The notes below the pieces were generated by a model. It worked only from the letters and a program-made list of their open reading frames with translations, searched no databases and was not told where the DNA came from. A DNA stretch of 64,000 bases. Origin: CBDFLD01 sp965249005. GTDB taxonomy: Bacteria; Acidobacteriota; UBA6911. The position numbers were made by a program, and so were the translations under genes. The stretch covers positions 186,001 through 250,000 of the forward strand of contig CBDFLD010000020.1 of assembly GCA_965249005.1 (NCBI GenBank). The letters are read 5' to 3'. This document shows positions 51,087-59,780 of this stretch, in pieces. Every line of letters begins with the position of its first letter. Position 1 is the first letter of the stretch.

Positions 51087-54000
51087 ATGGACGCGCTTGC
51101 CGGTGCCGTGAGGGCTTGGACTCTCCGGGCAGCCTTCGGCGCATTGACGGCATCCACGTTTTTATATCAGGGGTGCGCCGGCCCTTCGGGGGAAGATCAG
51201 ACAGTCGAAGATCAAGCGCGAGAACCGTCTCCCGAGACACGGGCCGATGAGTTTCCCTTGGATCCGAAAGACGAGGATTGGGAAAAGCGCTTCAAGGAGC
51301 ACGTACGGCCGACCGATCCTCTCACGCCGGAGCAGCAGCAAAAGGGATTTCATCTTCCTCCCGGGTTTTCGATGGAGCTCTTTGCCTCCGACCCTCGGAT
51401 CGGCAAGCCCTTCAATATCGCGTTTGACGCCCGCGGGCGCCTCTGGCTGACGCAGTCGCTGGAGTACCCTTTTCCTGCTGCCGGTACGGAGGGGAAAGAC
51501 CGCGTGATGATCCTCGAGGACACCGATCAAGATGGGCAGGCCGACAAGTACACCGTCTTTGCCGATGGGTTGAACATCCCGATTGGCCTGATCCCGGTCG
51601 AAGATGGAGCCATCGTCTTCAGCATTCCCTACGTGTATCGTTTCTTCGATATCGACGGCGACGACCGGGCCGATCACAAGGTGGTTCTCTACGGTAAGTT
51701 CGGTTCCAGAGACACGCACGGACTGGTGAATGCGTTCACCCGAGGGTTCGACGGCTGGGTCTATGCTTGCCACGGATATGTCAATACCTCGACGATCGCG
51801 GGAGGGGATGGAAGCTCCATTACCATGACATCGGGCAACACGTTCCGGATGGCCATCGACGGATCTCGAGTCGAGCAGTTTACCTACGGTCAGGTCAATC
51901 CCTACGGCCTGAGCCTCGACCATCTGGGCAACCTCTATTCGGTGGACTGTCACTCAAAGCCGATCTATCACCTACTACATGGAGCCGACTATCCTCACTT
52001 CGGCAAGACGGAGGGCGGAATCGGCTACGGTCCTGAGATGATGAGCCATCTACACGGGTCGACTGCCCTCGCCGGGATTACCTACTATGCCGCCGATCAG
52101 TTCCCCGAGGAGTACCGGAACAATATCTTCACCGGTGACGCGGTCCGAAGTCGCATTGATCGGGACAGCCTCGAGCGGCACGGATCGACACAGCTGGCCA
52201 TGGCCCAGGACGAGTTCGTCTTGAGCGATGATCCGTGGTTTCGCCCCGTGGATCTGGAATTGGGTCCCGACGGCGCCATTTACGTGGCGGACTTTTACAA
52301 CAAGATCATCGGTCACTACGAAGTGCCGCTGACCCATCCGGAGCGCGACAAGATGAGTGGGCGAATCTGGCGAATCGTCTACCATGGAGAGGACACCCCA
52401 TCACAGAAATCAGCCGCGGATGGGGGCTGGTCTGAGGCGGGAGTCGACGATCTGATTGAAGATCTCGGGCACTCCAATTTGACAGTCCGGATGATGGCGA
52501 CCAATCAGCTGGTCGACCGGATCAGGAGCTCGGCCATCGCTCCAGTGCAGGACTTGCTCGGCGCCGAGCAGGCGAGTCCATTTCAGCGGATCCAGGGCCT
52601 ATGGGTTCTGCATCGCCTGGGGGCACTCGACCTGGATATCCTGAAACAGGCGGCCGGTGATCCTGCGGCCGAGGTTCGACTGCATGCGGTCCGTATATTG
52701 TCGGAGGTAGACCCGTTCGAGGACTCGCATCGGAAGCTGGCTTTGGCCGGAGTGCAAGACACAGACCCGGACGTGCAGCGTGAAGCGGCGCAGGCGCTCC
52801 GCGTTGCTCCGCATCAAGAGAGCCTGGCAGCGTTGCTCGACCTCAGGCGCCGGGCCCTGGAGGAGGATACCCATCTCATCTATGTGATCCGAATGGCTAT
52901 TCGGGACCATCTTCGAGACGAGGCAATCTTCGCGGATGCGTTCGACCGGGAATGGAACGACCAAGATGCCTCGGCTTTGGCGGACGTCATGGTCGGGGTG
53001 CGTTCCGAAGGATCCGCCGCCTTCTTGTTGGATCACATGAAGAGCTCTGTCGTGGACGAAGAAGAGCTGGTCCTCTACGTGGAGCACGCCGCGATCTATT
53101 TGCCCGAGTCGAAGCTGAACACGCTCGTGCAATGGGCACGGCGCAAGAATCCGGGGAATGTCCAGCAACAACGGGACCTTTTCAAAGCGTTGGAAGCGGG
53201 CATCGGGGAACGGGAATTGCCCGTGACAGCGTCGATCCGGAGCTGGGGTGTGGCGGTTGCTCAGCGGATCCTCGCGGGCGCCGGGCAAGACGAAAAGTTA
53301 CTCCGCTCGGGCTTCGAGATCGCGGCGTCTCTGGGCTGGAGCCCCGCACAAGCTCGATTGATAAAAGTTCTCAACTCGAAGGACTGGAGTCCTGCGACCA
53401 GAGCGAGCGCCGCCGCGGCACTGGTCTCGATCAATCCGGCGAAGCACGCACCGAGGATTGGTCGTCTCGTCCGGGATGCCGAACTCCCCATTGGCTACCG
53501 GATGCAGCTCGTGGAGCCGCTCAACGACAGCGACTCACCCCAGGCAATCGCGGAGCTCATCAAGATATTGGGGGTGGCGCCCAAAAGACTGCAGCATAGA
53601 ATCGTCGGGAACATGGCCAGGCAAGAGGAAGCTCGGAAAGCGCTCCTCGATGCGGTCGAAGCTGGAAAGGCCTCTGCACAGCTGTTACTCCGGAGTGGCG
53701 TCACCATTCAGTTCATGACGACCAAGCAAGAGGCGCGGTTCCTCGCGCTCACGGAAGGAGTGGAACCGGTCCCCTCCGACGCCGACAGACTCATCAGGGA
53801 GCGACAGGAAACGTTTGACCTGGCATCCACCTCTTCGGAACAGGGTCTGGATATCTTCAAGGAGCACTGTTCCAAGTGCCACCAGATCGGCGGCGAAGGG
53901 AAAGTGATCGGGCCGCAGCTCGATGGCATTGGATCGCGCGGGATCGAGCGGCTGCTCGAAGATGTTTTGGATCCGAGCAGCAACGTCGACGTTGCCTTTC

Positions 54001-54236
54001 GAACTCAGATCGTGCGGCTGAAGAACGGCACCAGCGTGACCGGTTTCGTGGTGCGGGAAGAGGGCGACCGGATCATCTTCATGGACGATATGGACAACGA
54101 ACGCCGGATCGCCAAGGCCGACATTCGCAACACCCAGGAGACGAAGCTCTCCCCCATGCCGAGTGACTTCGTCGATAAGGTCTCAACGGAAGACTTCAAT
54201 AATTTAATGGCGTTTTTGCTAGCGAGTGGGGAATAG
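51087..54236 (+). CDS. PVC-type membrane protein: propeller, HEAT repeats and haem-binding CxxCH domain
   Basis: 1049 residues from ATG (MDALAGAVRAW); a TTG at 51060 after AAAGGAG is an alternative (1058 residues). Lipobox LYQGC. Residues ~80-420 are a PVC-type beta-propeller (LPPGFSMELFASDPRIGKPFNIAFDARGRLWLTQS, VMILEDTDQDGQADKYTVFADG, GAIYVADFYNKIIGHYE). About 440-880 are HEAT-like repeats. The C-terminal domain has one haem site CSKCH (C928) followed by GKVIGPQLDGIGSRG, LLEDVLDPSSNVDVAFRTQIV. These proteins are common in planctomycetes, verrucomicrobia and acidobacteria; they are thought to be periplasmic dehydrogenases. Its TAG stop lies in repeat copy 3. Confidence 0.87.
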   Translation: MDALAGAVRAWTLRAAFGALTASTFLYQGCAGPSGEDQTVEDQAREPSPETRADEFPLDPKDEDWEKRFKEHVRPTDPLTPEQQQKGFHLPPGFSMELFASDPRIGKPFNIAFDARGRLWLTQSLEYPFPAAGTEGKDRVMILEDTDQDGQADKYTVFADGLNIPIGLIPVEDGAIVFSIPYVYRFFDIDGDDRADHKVVLYGKFGSRDTHGLVNAFTRGFDGWVYACHGYVNTSTIAGGDGSSITMTSGNTFRMAIDGSRVEQFTYGQVNPYGLSLDHLGNLYSVDCHSKPIYHLLHGADYPHFGKTEGGIGYGPEMMSHLHGSTALAGITYYAADQFPEEYRNNIFTGDAVRSRIDRDSLERHGSTQLAMAQDEFVLSDDPWFRPVDLELGPDGAIYVADFYNKIIGHYEVPLTHPERDKMSGRIWRIVYHGEDTPSQKSAADGGWSEAGVDDLIEDLGHSNLTVRMMATNQLVDRIRSSAIAPVQDLLGAEQASPFQRIQGLWVLHRLGALDLDILKQAAGDPAAEVRLHAVRILSEVDPFEDSHRKLALAGVQDTDPDVQREAAQALRVAPHQESLAALLDLRRRALEEDTHLIYVIRMAIRDHLRDEAIFADAFDREWNDQDASALADVMVGVRSEGSAAFLLDHMKSSVVDEEELVLYVEHAAIYLPESKLNTLVQWARRKNPGNVQQQRDLFKALEAGIGERELPVTASIRSWGVAVAQRILAGAGQDEKLLRSGFEIAASLGWSPAQARLIKVLNSKDWSPATRASAAAALVSINPAKHAPRIGRLVRDAELPIGYRMQLVEPLNDSDSPQAIAELIKILGVAPKRLQHRIVGNMARQEEARKALLDAVEAGKASAQLLLRSGVTIQFMTTKQEARFLALTEGVEPVPSDADRLIRERQETFDLASTSSEQGLDIFKEHCSKCHQIGGEGKVIGPQLDGIGSRGIERLLEDVLDPSSNVDVAFRTQIVRLKNGTSVTGFVVREEGDRIIFMDDMDNERRIAKADIRNTQETKLSPMPSDFVDKVSTEDFNNLMAFLLASGE

Positions 54237-54513
54237 CTTTCAGCGTTCAGCCATCAGCTTTCAGCTACTTTTGCTGTCCGGCCACCGGCAGGATGCGAGA
54301 ATCCAGGAAAGATGTGCTTAGATTCACGTTGAGGGTCAAGCCTTAGAGCAGTAAGCTGACAGCTCTCCAGTAACTGCTCGCGGATCTGCTGTTATATGTG
54401 TAACTTAGCAAATCGCCAAGAACCACGTTTTTCAGGCTGTGCAGTGCAGTTACGTTCCCAAGTGACCGGCGCAGCGCGCCGGTCGGACGCTGATCGCTGA
54501 AAGCTGACCGCTA
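54234..54513. repeat. Structured intergenic repeat, copy 3 plus extra arm
   Basis: The left arm TAGCTTTCAGCGTTCAGCC starts on the stop codon of the PVC-type gene. Then a spacer (54270-54354) is followed by the 130-bp core identical to copy 1, with GTAACTGC (54370-54377)/GCAGTTAC (54446-54453) and GACCGGCGC-AGC-GCGCCGGTC (54464-54484). The right arm GCTGATCGCTGAAAGCTGAC ends at the stop of the next sulfatase (54511-54513). Confidence 0.9.
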
Positions 54514-55938
54514 TCGCCCTAGCGGCCTTCTATTCTCCTTCAACTCGTCATTGAAGCTTTGGGCCATGGACAACAATCTCTCGACTACGTCGGGGTTGTC
54601 GGCCATGGCATCCTGGCTCTCGCCGATGTCGGCCACGAGGTCGTAGAGCGCCTGGCCTCGAAAGCTGTCGTCTTCGGACTCCAGATGTAGCTTCCACTGG
54701 CCGCTGCGAATCGCGCGGAGCCTGGGCAGCTGGTCGGGAGGGTTGCCCGCATAGTAGTAGAAGGCTTCGTGAGGACTCTTGGCTCCGGGCTGTCCGGACA
54801 TCAAGGGCCAGATATCTTTGCCATCGATGACGCGGTCCGTTGGGGGCGACGTCCCTGCCAATCCCGTCAAAGTGGGTAGCAGATCGATGATGGCGGCGAC
54901 CTCCGATGTTCTTGTCCCGGCGGGGATTCGCCCGGGCCAGCGCATGATGGAGGGGACGCGTTGTCCCCCCTCAAAAGTAGTCCCTTTGCCCGCTCTCAGC
55001 GGACCGGCGGAACCACCGTCGATCCCGTACTGGAGCCATGGACCGTTGTCCGAGGTGAAAACGACAAGGGTCTTCTCGTCGAGACCCAGCTCTTTCAGCT
55101 TGGCCAGAATCTCTCCCACACCCCAGTCGATCTCTTCGATGACGTCGCCGTAGAGGCCGCGTTTGGACTTTCCGAGGAACTTTTCGGAGGCAAAGATCGG
55201 TACGTGAGGCATGGTATGGGGCAGATAGAAAAAGAACGGCTGATCCTTGTTTTCCGTGATGAACTCCAGCGCCTTTTCCGTGTAGTTCTTCGTCAACTGA
55301 CTTTGATCGGAGTTGAGCTCGATGACCTCGTCATTGGACAGCAGCGGCAAATCCGGCCAGGGCTCGTCCCGGTAGCTCCCCTGTCCGGCAAAGCCCGTCA
55401 GGGCGGCTCTTTCCCGTGCCGCAATCATTCGGGGATGCTCGTTCTCGGTGATCGGCATGCGCGGATGAAAGGGCCACATGTCGTTCGAGTAGGGAAGGCC
55501 GTAGAAGCTATCGAAGCCGTGGTTCATGGGCAGAAACTGCGGCTCGCTGCCGAGGTGCCACTTACCGACGATCTTGGTGGCATAGCCTTGCTCTTTGAGC
55601 AGCTCGGCGATGGTCACCTCGTTTGGATGAATCCCCGTTTTGGATGCCGGTCCGTGGTTGAAGGCGAGGCTGTTGCGCGGAGGATAGCTGCCGGTCAGGA
55701 GGGCCGCCCGTGACGGCCCACAGAAAGGCTGAACGTAGAAGTCCGTGAACAGAATCCCTTCGGCCGCCATTTGATCGATGTTCGGCGTCCGGATGTCGGG
55801 AGACCCATAAACCCCCAGGTCGCCGTAGCCCTGGTCATCGGTGAGGATGACGACGAAGTTGGGTTTGGGTTCGGTTTGCGGTGGAGTTGCACAACTGAAC
55901 TGGATGAGGACAATTGCAATCAGGACGATTTTCTTCAC
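54511..55938 (-). CDS. Lipoprotein sulfatase with CGPSR active site
   Basis: 475 residues from GTG after GGGGGAAACAA (VKKIVLIAIVLIQFSC); lipobox QFSC at C16. NFVVILTDDQGYGDLGVYG supplies metal ligands; C73 in QPFCGPSRAALLTGSYPPR is the formylglycine cysteine in canonical form. GKWHLGSEPQFLPMNHGFDSFYGLPYSNDMWPF and SDNGPWLQYGIDGGSAGPLRAGKGTTFEGG are close to the sulfatase at 41560; the two are likely paralogues. The stop is at the right arm of repeat copy 3. Confidence 0.92.
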   Translation of the reverse strand: MKKIVLIAIVLIQFSCATPPQTEPKPNFVVILTDDQGYGDLGVYGSPDIRTPNIDQMAAEGILFTDFYVQPFCGPSRAALLTGSYPPRNSLAFNHGPASKTGIHPNEVTIAELLKEQGYATKIVGKWHLGSEPQFLPMNHGFDSFYGLPYSNDMWPFHPRMPITENEHPRMIAARERAALTGFAGQGSYRDEPWPDLPLLSNDEVIELNSDQSQLTKNYTEKALEFITENKDQPFFFYLPHTMPHVPIFASEKFLGKSKRGLYGDVIEEIDWGVGEILAKLKELGLDEKTLVVFTSDNGPWLQYGIDGGSAGPLRAGKGTTFEGGQRVPSIMRWPGRIPAGTRTSEVAAIIDLLPTLTGLAGTSPPTDRVIDGKDIWPLMSGQPGAKSPHEAFYYYAGNPPDQLPRLRAIRSGQWKLHLESEDDSFRGQALYDLVADIGESQDAMADNPDVVERLLSMAQSFNDELKENRRPLGR

Positions 55939-56049
55939 TTGTTTCCCCCGAGACTGAGTGGCGGTGGGATTGTATGCGTCCTTTGTGTCGCTCGTAAAGA
56001 GGGTAGGGGCTGCGTGCCCAACCTTTGCCAAAGCCCAATATCCAGGTGT

Positions 56050-56088
56050 CGCTCACGGATAGAGCGGTCAAGCCGCTCTGCGTGAGCG
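56050..56088. repeat. Long stem-loop CGCTCACG/CGTGAGCG with inner AGAGCGG/CCGCTCT
   Basis: Stem CGCTCACG (56050-56057) with CGTGAGCG (56081-56088) surrounds AGAGCGG (56061-56067)/CCGCTCT (56073-56079) and a 5-base loop. Strong inverted repeat lying before the sulfatase promoter and after the receptor terminator. It may help to stop transcription from the right. Confidence 0.7.
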
Positions 56089-56094
56089 AGCTAC

Positions 56095-56128
56095 AAAAAA
56101 GCCACGAACGCCGAAACGTCCGTGGCTT
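56095..56128 (-). terminator. Rho-independent terminator of the TonB-receptor gene
   Basis: On the minus strand AAAGCCACGGACG ... CGTTCGTGGC forms the stem and is followed by a run of T (plus-strand AAAAAA at 56095-56100). It lies about 195 bp past the receptor stop, beyond repeat copy 4, and would terminate its transcript. Confidence 0.75.
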
Positions 56129-56162
56129 TGTCGCTAATCGGGCGGGTGCCGCCAGCCAGAAG

Positions 56163-56324
56163 GCTGACAGCTCACCGCTCTTAAGTAACTGCTCGCGGAT
56201 CTGCTGCTATGCGTATAGCTTAGCAAATCGTCAAAAACCACGGTTTTTCACGGTGCGCTGCGCATTTACGTTCCCAAGCGACTGGCGCGTTGCGCCAGTC
56301 AGCGCTGAAAGCTGATAGCTCCTA
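56163..56324. repeat. Structured intergenic repeat, copy 4
   Basis: Outer stem GTAACTGC (56185-56192) with GCATTTAC (56262-56269), one mismatch. Right hairpin GACTGGCGC-GTT-GCGCCAGTC (56280-56300): compared with copies 1-3 both arms changed together (C:G to T:A). The right arm GCTGAAAGCTGATAGCTCCTAA holds the stop of the TonB-dependent receptor (56322-56324). The left arm is GGCTGACAGCTCACCGCTC. Confidence 0.9.
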
Positions 56325-59123
56325 AAAATCGTACCGCAACGCCCACTGGATGGTCCGTGGGTTGTGTACGCTAATCACTCTCCCGAAACCGGCGTCGGTT
56401 TGGACGCCGGCGGCGTTGAAGCGGGCGTTGTAATCCAGCCTCCGGAAGTTGGTGTGGTTGAATGCATTGTAGAACTCGAACCGGAACTGGACCCGGTGGG
56501 TTTCGTAGACGCGAATGTCCTTGATGACCGAGAAGTTCCAGGAGCGCCGCCCGGGACCTCGAAGGTCCGAGATTCCACCGTTGCCCGGATCGACAGCATC
56601 GGGACCGCTGACGCCGAAGACTCCGGCGGTGGGCCTTGCGACCGCAGAGGCGTTGAGCCACTGATCAGCCGTTCGTTGACTCGGCTCGAGACGAGGATCT
56701 CCAACCAAGCGGATCCGGGCCCCCTCCGTCGATCCCGTAGCCCGGGCGGAATTACCATCGATTCCGAGGCGGCGGCGCTCTCCACTGGCAATCTGGGACG
56801 TTCCGGTCACTCTCCAGTCTCCGAAGATGTAGCTCGCCACGCCACTTCCTCCCATGCGGTCGCTGAGATCGGGGAGCTGGTACATGAACATGACGTTGAA
56901 GATGTGGGGAGCGCTCAGCAGCGGCTGACCGTAATCACGGTCGCTCGGTGGCAGCAAGAACGACCGGAGGTTGTTTACGTTCTGAGAGCCGCCGTACTGA
57001 AGAGTTTTGGCCCAGGTGTAGTTGGTGTTGAAGGTAAACCTGTTGCCGAAGCGACGGGTTGCCATGACCTGCATCGAGTTGTAGTTCGAGCTGCCGCCAA
57101 ACTCGGTGATCCGGATGGCATTGTAGCCGATGAAGGGGCGCAGGTGGGGATCGGCCAGGGCCCGGTTTGCTCTAGTGGGATCCTCGAACGCACGATCAAA
57201 GCGGGCCGCAAGAGGAAGCGTGTTGTGATCGAAGGCATCGGCCAGGTGGCGGCCGAGCGAACCGACGTAGGCGATGTCAAAGACGAAGAGGTCTCCGATC
57301 CGCCGCTGCACGCCGAACGAGAAGTTCATGGTCGTGCCGGGCTTCAGGACGCCGGAGAACGAGGCCACGTCTTGTGTGAACTGTGCCCCCTCCCCGACGT
57401 CCAGAAAGGATTCGAGGTCTCCGTAGAAGAGTCGGGGGCGGCTGACAAGGGGCTGAATGAAGATCAGCCCAGCCGTCCCTCGCCCCTCGACAGCACCGGT
57501 AGTCAGCCGGTCGAAGTACATACCGAAGCCGCCGCGAATCACGGTGTCGCCGTTTCCGAACGGATCATAAGCAAAACCGAATCGCGGCCCTAGCTTCACC
57601 CCGTCTCCGCTCAAGAAACTGTCCCTTCCAACTGCCATCCCGTTGTTGACGTCTCCGCTACCGGGAACGATGGAATTGGTCAACAGTCTGGAAACGGTGT
57701 TCCCTGTTAGAGGATCCTGTGCGGTCCCTCCCGGGCCGGGAACGTACAGACGCACCGCGTTGTTGGGATCATACTGCTCGGGCACAAAGCCCGCCATCCG
57801 GTCTTCGCGCTCGAACTCCGGAGGTTGCCAATAAAAGCGCAACCCGATATCGAGCGTCAGCTTGGAGCTCACTCGCCAGTGATCTTGGAAGTACCATTCG
57901 AGCGTGTTGAAGCGGGTGAAAGCCTTTCGCGTGTTTACCAGCTCGTCGTACTGGCGAAAGGTGCCCGTGAGCGCATTGGCAAAGGGGTGACCCGTTTCGT
58001 TTGGATTGTTGGGATCTCTCTGGAAGTTGAAGGACCCCGTCTTCGGATTGCGCCTGCCGCCAGGAAAGGTTTCGTTGTTACCCCGTTCGTAGAAGAAACC
58101 GAACTTGAAGGCGTGGTTCCCGTTGATCCAGGTGAGGTTGCCGACGATGTCGACTTGATACTCGAAGGCGTCGGTGAAGTTATTTTGAATTACGGGGGCT
58201 GTGCCCCCGTTGGGGAGCGACCCGAAGCTCATCAACGGTATGAACCCGTCCGGATTGCTTTCGGGTGATAGCTGGCCCAGATTGATCCCGTTTGGTCCCT
58301 TTAGGATCTTGTTGGCCTCTGTTTCGTTGGCCGGCCCGTTCGAGTTCTCCAACTCGGTGTGCCCAAAGGTGAAATCGGTGATCACTTTGGGCGAGATCGT
58401 GTAGGTTGCCCGCATCGACGCGCTCTTCCCCAGCCGCGGAACCGCCATGAGAACGTTGGAGTAGTTGGTTATGAAATCGGTCACGATGGGATTCGAGTCC
58501 CGAATCCAGCGCCCGAAAATGCTCAACCTGTCGTTGACCACCCAATCGATCCGGACCATCTCCTCCTGAATGGAGTCGGTCCGCTGCAATCCCGACACGT
58601 TGTAGTTGAATCGCGGGTCGGATGTGTTGGGTGAAGGGAAGTAGTTCAGAATCGACTGTCCGATCGGGCTGATCCGGTTCGATGGAATGATGTTCCCCGG
58701 AAACGCAGCCCCTGTCGTGGGATCGATGATGGGTACCACGGCTCCTGTATTGTCCCGGGTATCGGAAAAATCGCCCATGCGCTCGAGTGCGCTCGGCATC
58801 TGTCTTTGAACCAGAGGCGGCGGCAGAAGATTGGGCTGCTGGTTGAAGCCAAAGAAGAAGAAGAGCTTCTTTTTGTCTTCGTTGAACACCCCGGGGATGT
58901 ATACGGGGCCTCCGATCGAGAACCCGCGGGTCTGGAGACCGAATTCCGCTTTGGGTTGACCGAACTTGTTTCTGAGGAAGCTATTGGCGGCCAGCTCGTC
59001 GTCGCGCCGGTAGTAGTAGGCGCTGCCGTGAAAGTCTTGGCTTCCGCCTCTCGTGATGATGTTGATGCTGGGCCCGGACCGGCGCCCGAACTCCGCCTCG
59101 TAGTTGGCCATCTGGAGCTGCAT
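56322..59123 (-). CDS. TonB-dependent receptor (Oar-like), C-terminal part
   Basis: 933 residues in the same frame as the N-terminal part. An in-frame TAG (59163-59165) separates them, and the first downstream ATG is at 59123. Sequence MQLQMANYEAEFGRRSGPSINIITRGGSQDFHGSAYYYRRDD is the plug-to-barrel transition of Oar-like TonB-dependent receptors. The rest is a series of beta-strands (TNYTWAKTLQYGGSQNVNN, WRVTGTSQIASGERRR) ending in the outer-membrane-type aromatic terminus WALRYDF. It imports an unknown large substrate through the outer membrane. If the stop is real the barrel has no signal peptide. Confidence 0.85.
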   Translation of the reverse strand: MQLQMANYEAEFGRRSGPSINIITRGGSQDFHGSAYYYRRDDELAANSFLRNKFGQPKAEFGLQTRGFSIGGPVYIPGVFNEDKKKLFFFFGFNQQPNLLPPPLVQRQMPSALERMGDFSDTRDNTGAVVPIIDPTTGAAFPGNIIPSNRISPIGQSILNYFPSPNTSDPRFNYNVSGLQRTDSIQEEMVRIDWVVNDRLSIFGRWIRDSNPIVTDFITNYSNVLMAVPRLGKSASMRATYTISPKVITDFTFGHTELENSNGPANETEANKILKGPNGINLGQLSPESNPDGFIPLMSFGSLPNGGTAPVIQNNFTDAFEYQVDIVGNLTWINGNHAFKFGFFYERGNNETFPGGRRNPKTGSFNFQRDPNNPNETGHPFANALTGTFRQYDELVNTRKAFTRFNTLEWYFQDHWRVSSKLTLDIGLRFYWQPPEFEREDRMAGFVPEQYDPNNAVRLYVPGPGGTAQDPLTGNTVSRLLTNSIVPGSGDVNNGMAVGRDSFLSGDGVKLGPRFGFAYDPFGNGDTVIRGGFGMYFDRLTTGAVEGRGTAGLIFIQPLVSRPRLFYGDLESFLDVGEGAQFTQDVASFSGVLKPGTTMNFSFGVQRRIGDLFVFDIAYVGSLGRHLADAFDHNTLPLAARFDRAFEDPTRANRALADPHLRPFIGYNAIRITEFGGSSNYNSMQVMATRRFGNRFTFNTNYTWAKTLQYGGSQNVNNLRSFLLPPSDRDYGQPLLSAPHIFNVMFMYQLPDLSDRMGGSGVASYIFGDWRVTGTSQIASGERRRLGIDGNSARATGSTEGARIRLVGDPRLEPSQRTADQWLNASAVARPTAGVFGVSGPDAVDPGNGGISDLRGPGRRSWNFSVIKDIRVYETHRVQFRFEFYNAFNHTNFRRLDYNARFNAAGVQTDAGFGRVISVHNPRTIQWALRYDF

Positions 59124-59162
59124 TTCCTGGACATTGTCGCCCGACAGCGCAATAGTCGCGGC

Positions 59163-59780
59163 CTAGTTGGTGACGTTGCGCAGGGCGTTGACTCCATCGA
59201 TGGTGTAGTTTTTGTTGTTGACCCGGCCGCCCATCACCGACATCTCGCGCAACCGCTGCGGGCGGTGGACGGTCGTGTCGGGAAGCTCCGACTGAACCAC
59301 GCCGGGCATCAGAACAAACAGATCAAGTGGGTCTTGTGATCCCAGGGGCATGTTGTAAAGATCGGTCCGTTCGATCACCGCGCTGCGCTCGGCGCTCTTG
59401 GTTTTGACCGTCTCGATCCTGCCCGAGACCGTTACCACGTCGGTCATCTCGCCGAGTTGCAGTTCGATCGCCCCGGTGTCGAGACGCTGGTTGGCGGTCA
59501 GCACCAGGCCGTCTTTCACCACCTTCTTGAAGCTCGTCATCTCGATCTCGAGGTTATAAGTTCCCGGGATCAACGCCGGAAACTGGAACACTCCCTGTTC
59601 ATCGGAAACCAGTGAGCGCTCCGCTCCGGTTTCGGCGCTCGTCAGCTTCGCGTCGGCGCCCGGAACTGGAAGACCGTTTGAATCTACAATAGTGCCGCCA
59701 ATTGTACCGGCAAGGCTCTGGGCCATCGCCGGAGCGGTCGCAACCAGGCACACCAAAACTAAAGTCATGAGCTTTTGCAT
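59163..59780 (-). CDS. TonB-dependent receptor (Oar-like), N-terminal part, ended by in-frame amber codon
   Basis: 205 residues from the ATG after GAGG (MQKLMTLVLVCLVATAPAMAQS, a signal peptide). A CarboxypepD_reg-like domain (IVDSNGLPVPGADAKLTSAETGAERSLVSDEQGVFQFPALIPGTYNLEIEMTSFKK) is followed by the plug start (VSGRIETVKTKSAERSAVIER). It ends ..DGVNALRNVTN*. Past the TAG the same frame continues AATIALSGDNVQEMQLQMANY into the barrel. One point mutation or sequencing error explains the break; the complete protein would have 1152 residues. IS256 lies 239 bp upstream. Confidence 0.85.
   Translation of the reverse strand: MQKLMTLVLVCLVATAPAMAQSLAGTIGGTIVDSNGLPVPGADAKLTSAETGAERSLVSDEQGVFQFPALIPGTYNLEIEMTSFKKVVKDGLVLTANQRLDTGAIELQLGEMTDVVTVSGRIETVKTKSAERSAVIERTDLYNMPLGSQDPLDLFVLMPGVVQSELPDTTVHRPQRLREMSVMGGRVNNKNYTIDGVNALRNVTN

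Larger units (their letters stand above)
55939..56321. other. Intergenic region with hairpin, terminator and repeat copy 4
   Basis: The 383 bp between the sulfatase start and the TonB receptor end contain, in order, a long hairpin (56050-56088), a terminator for the receptor (56095-56128) and repeat copy 4 (56163-56324). No gene. Confidence 0.7.
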
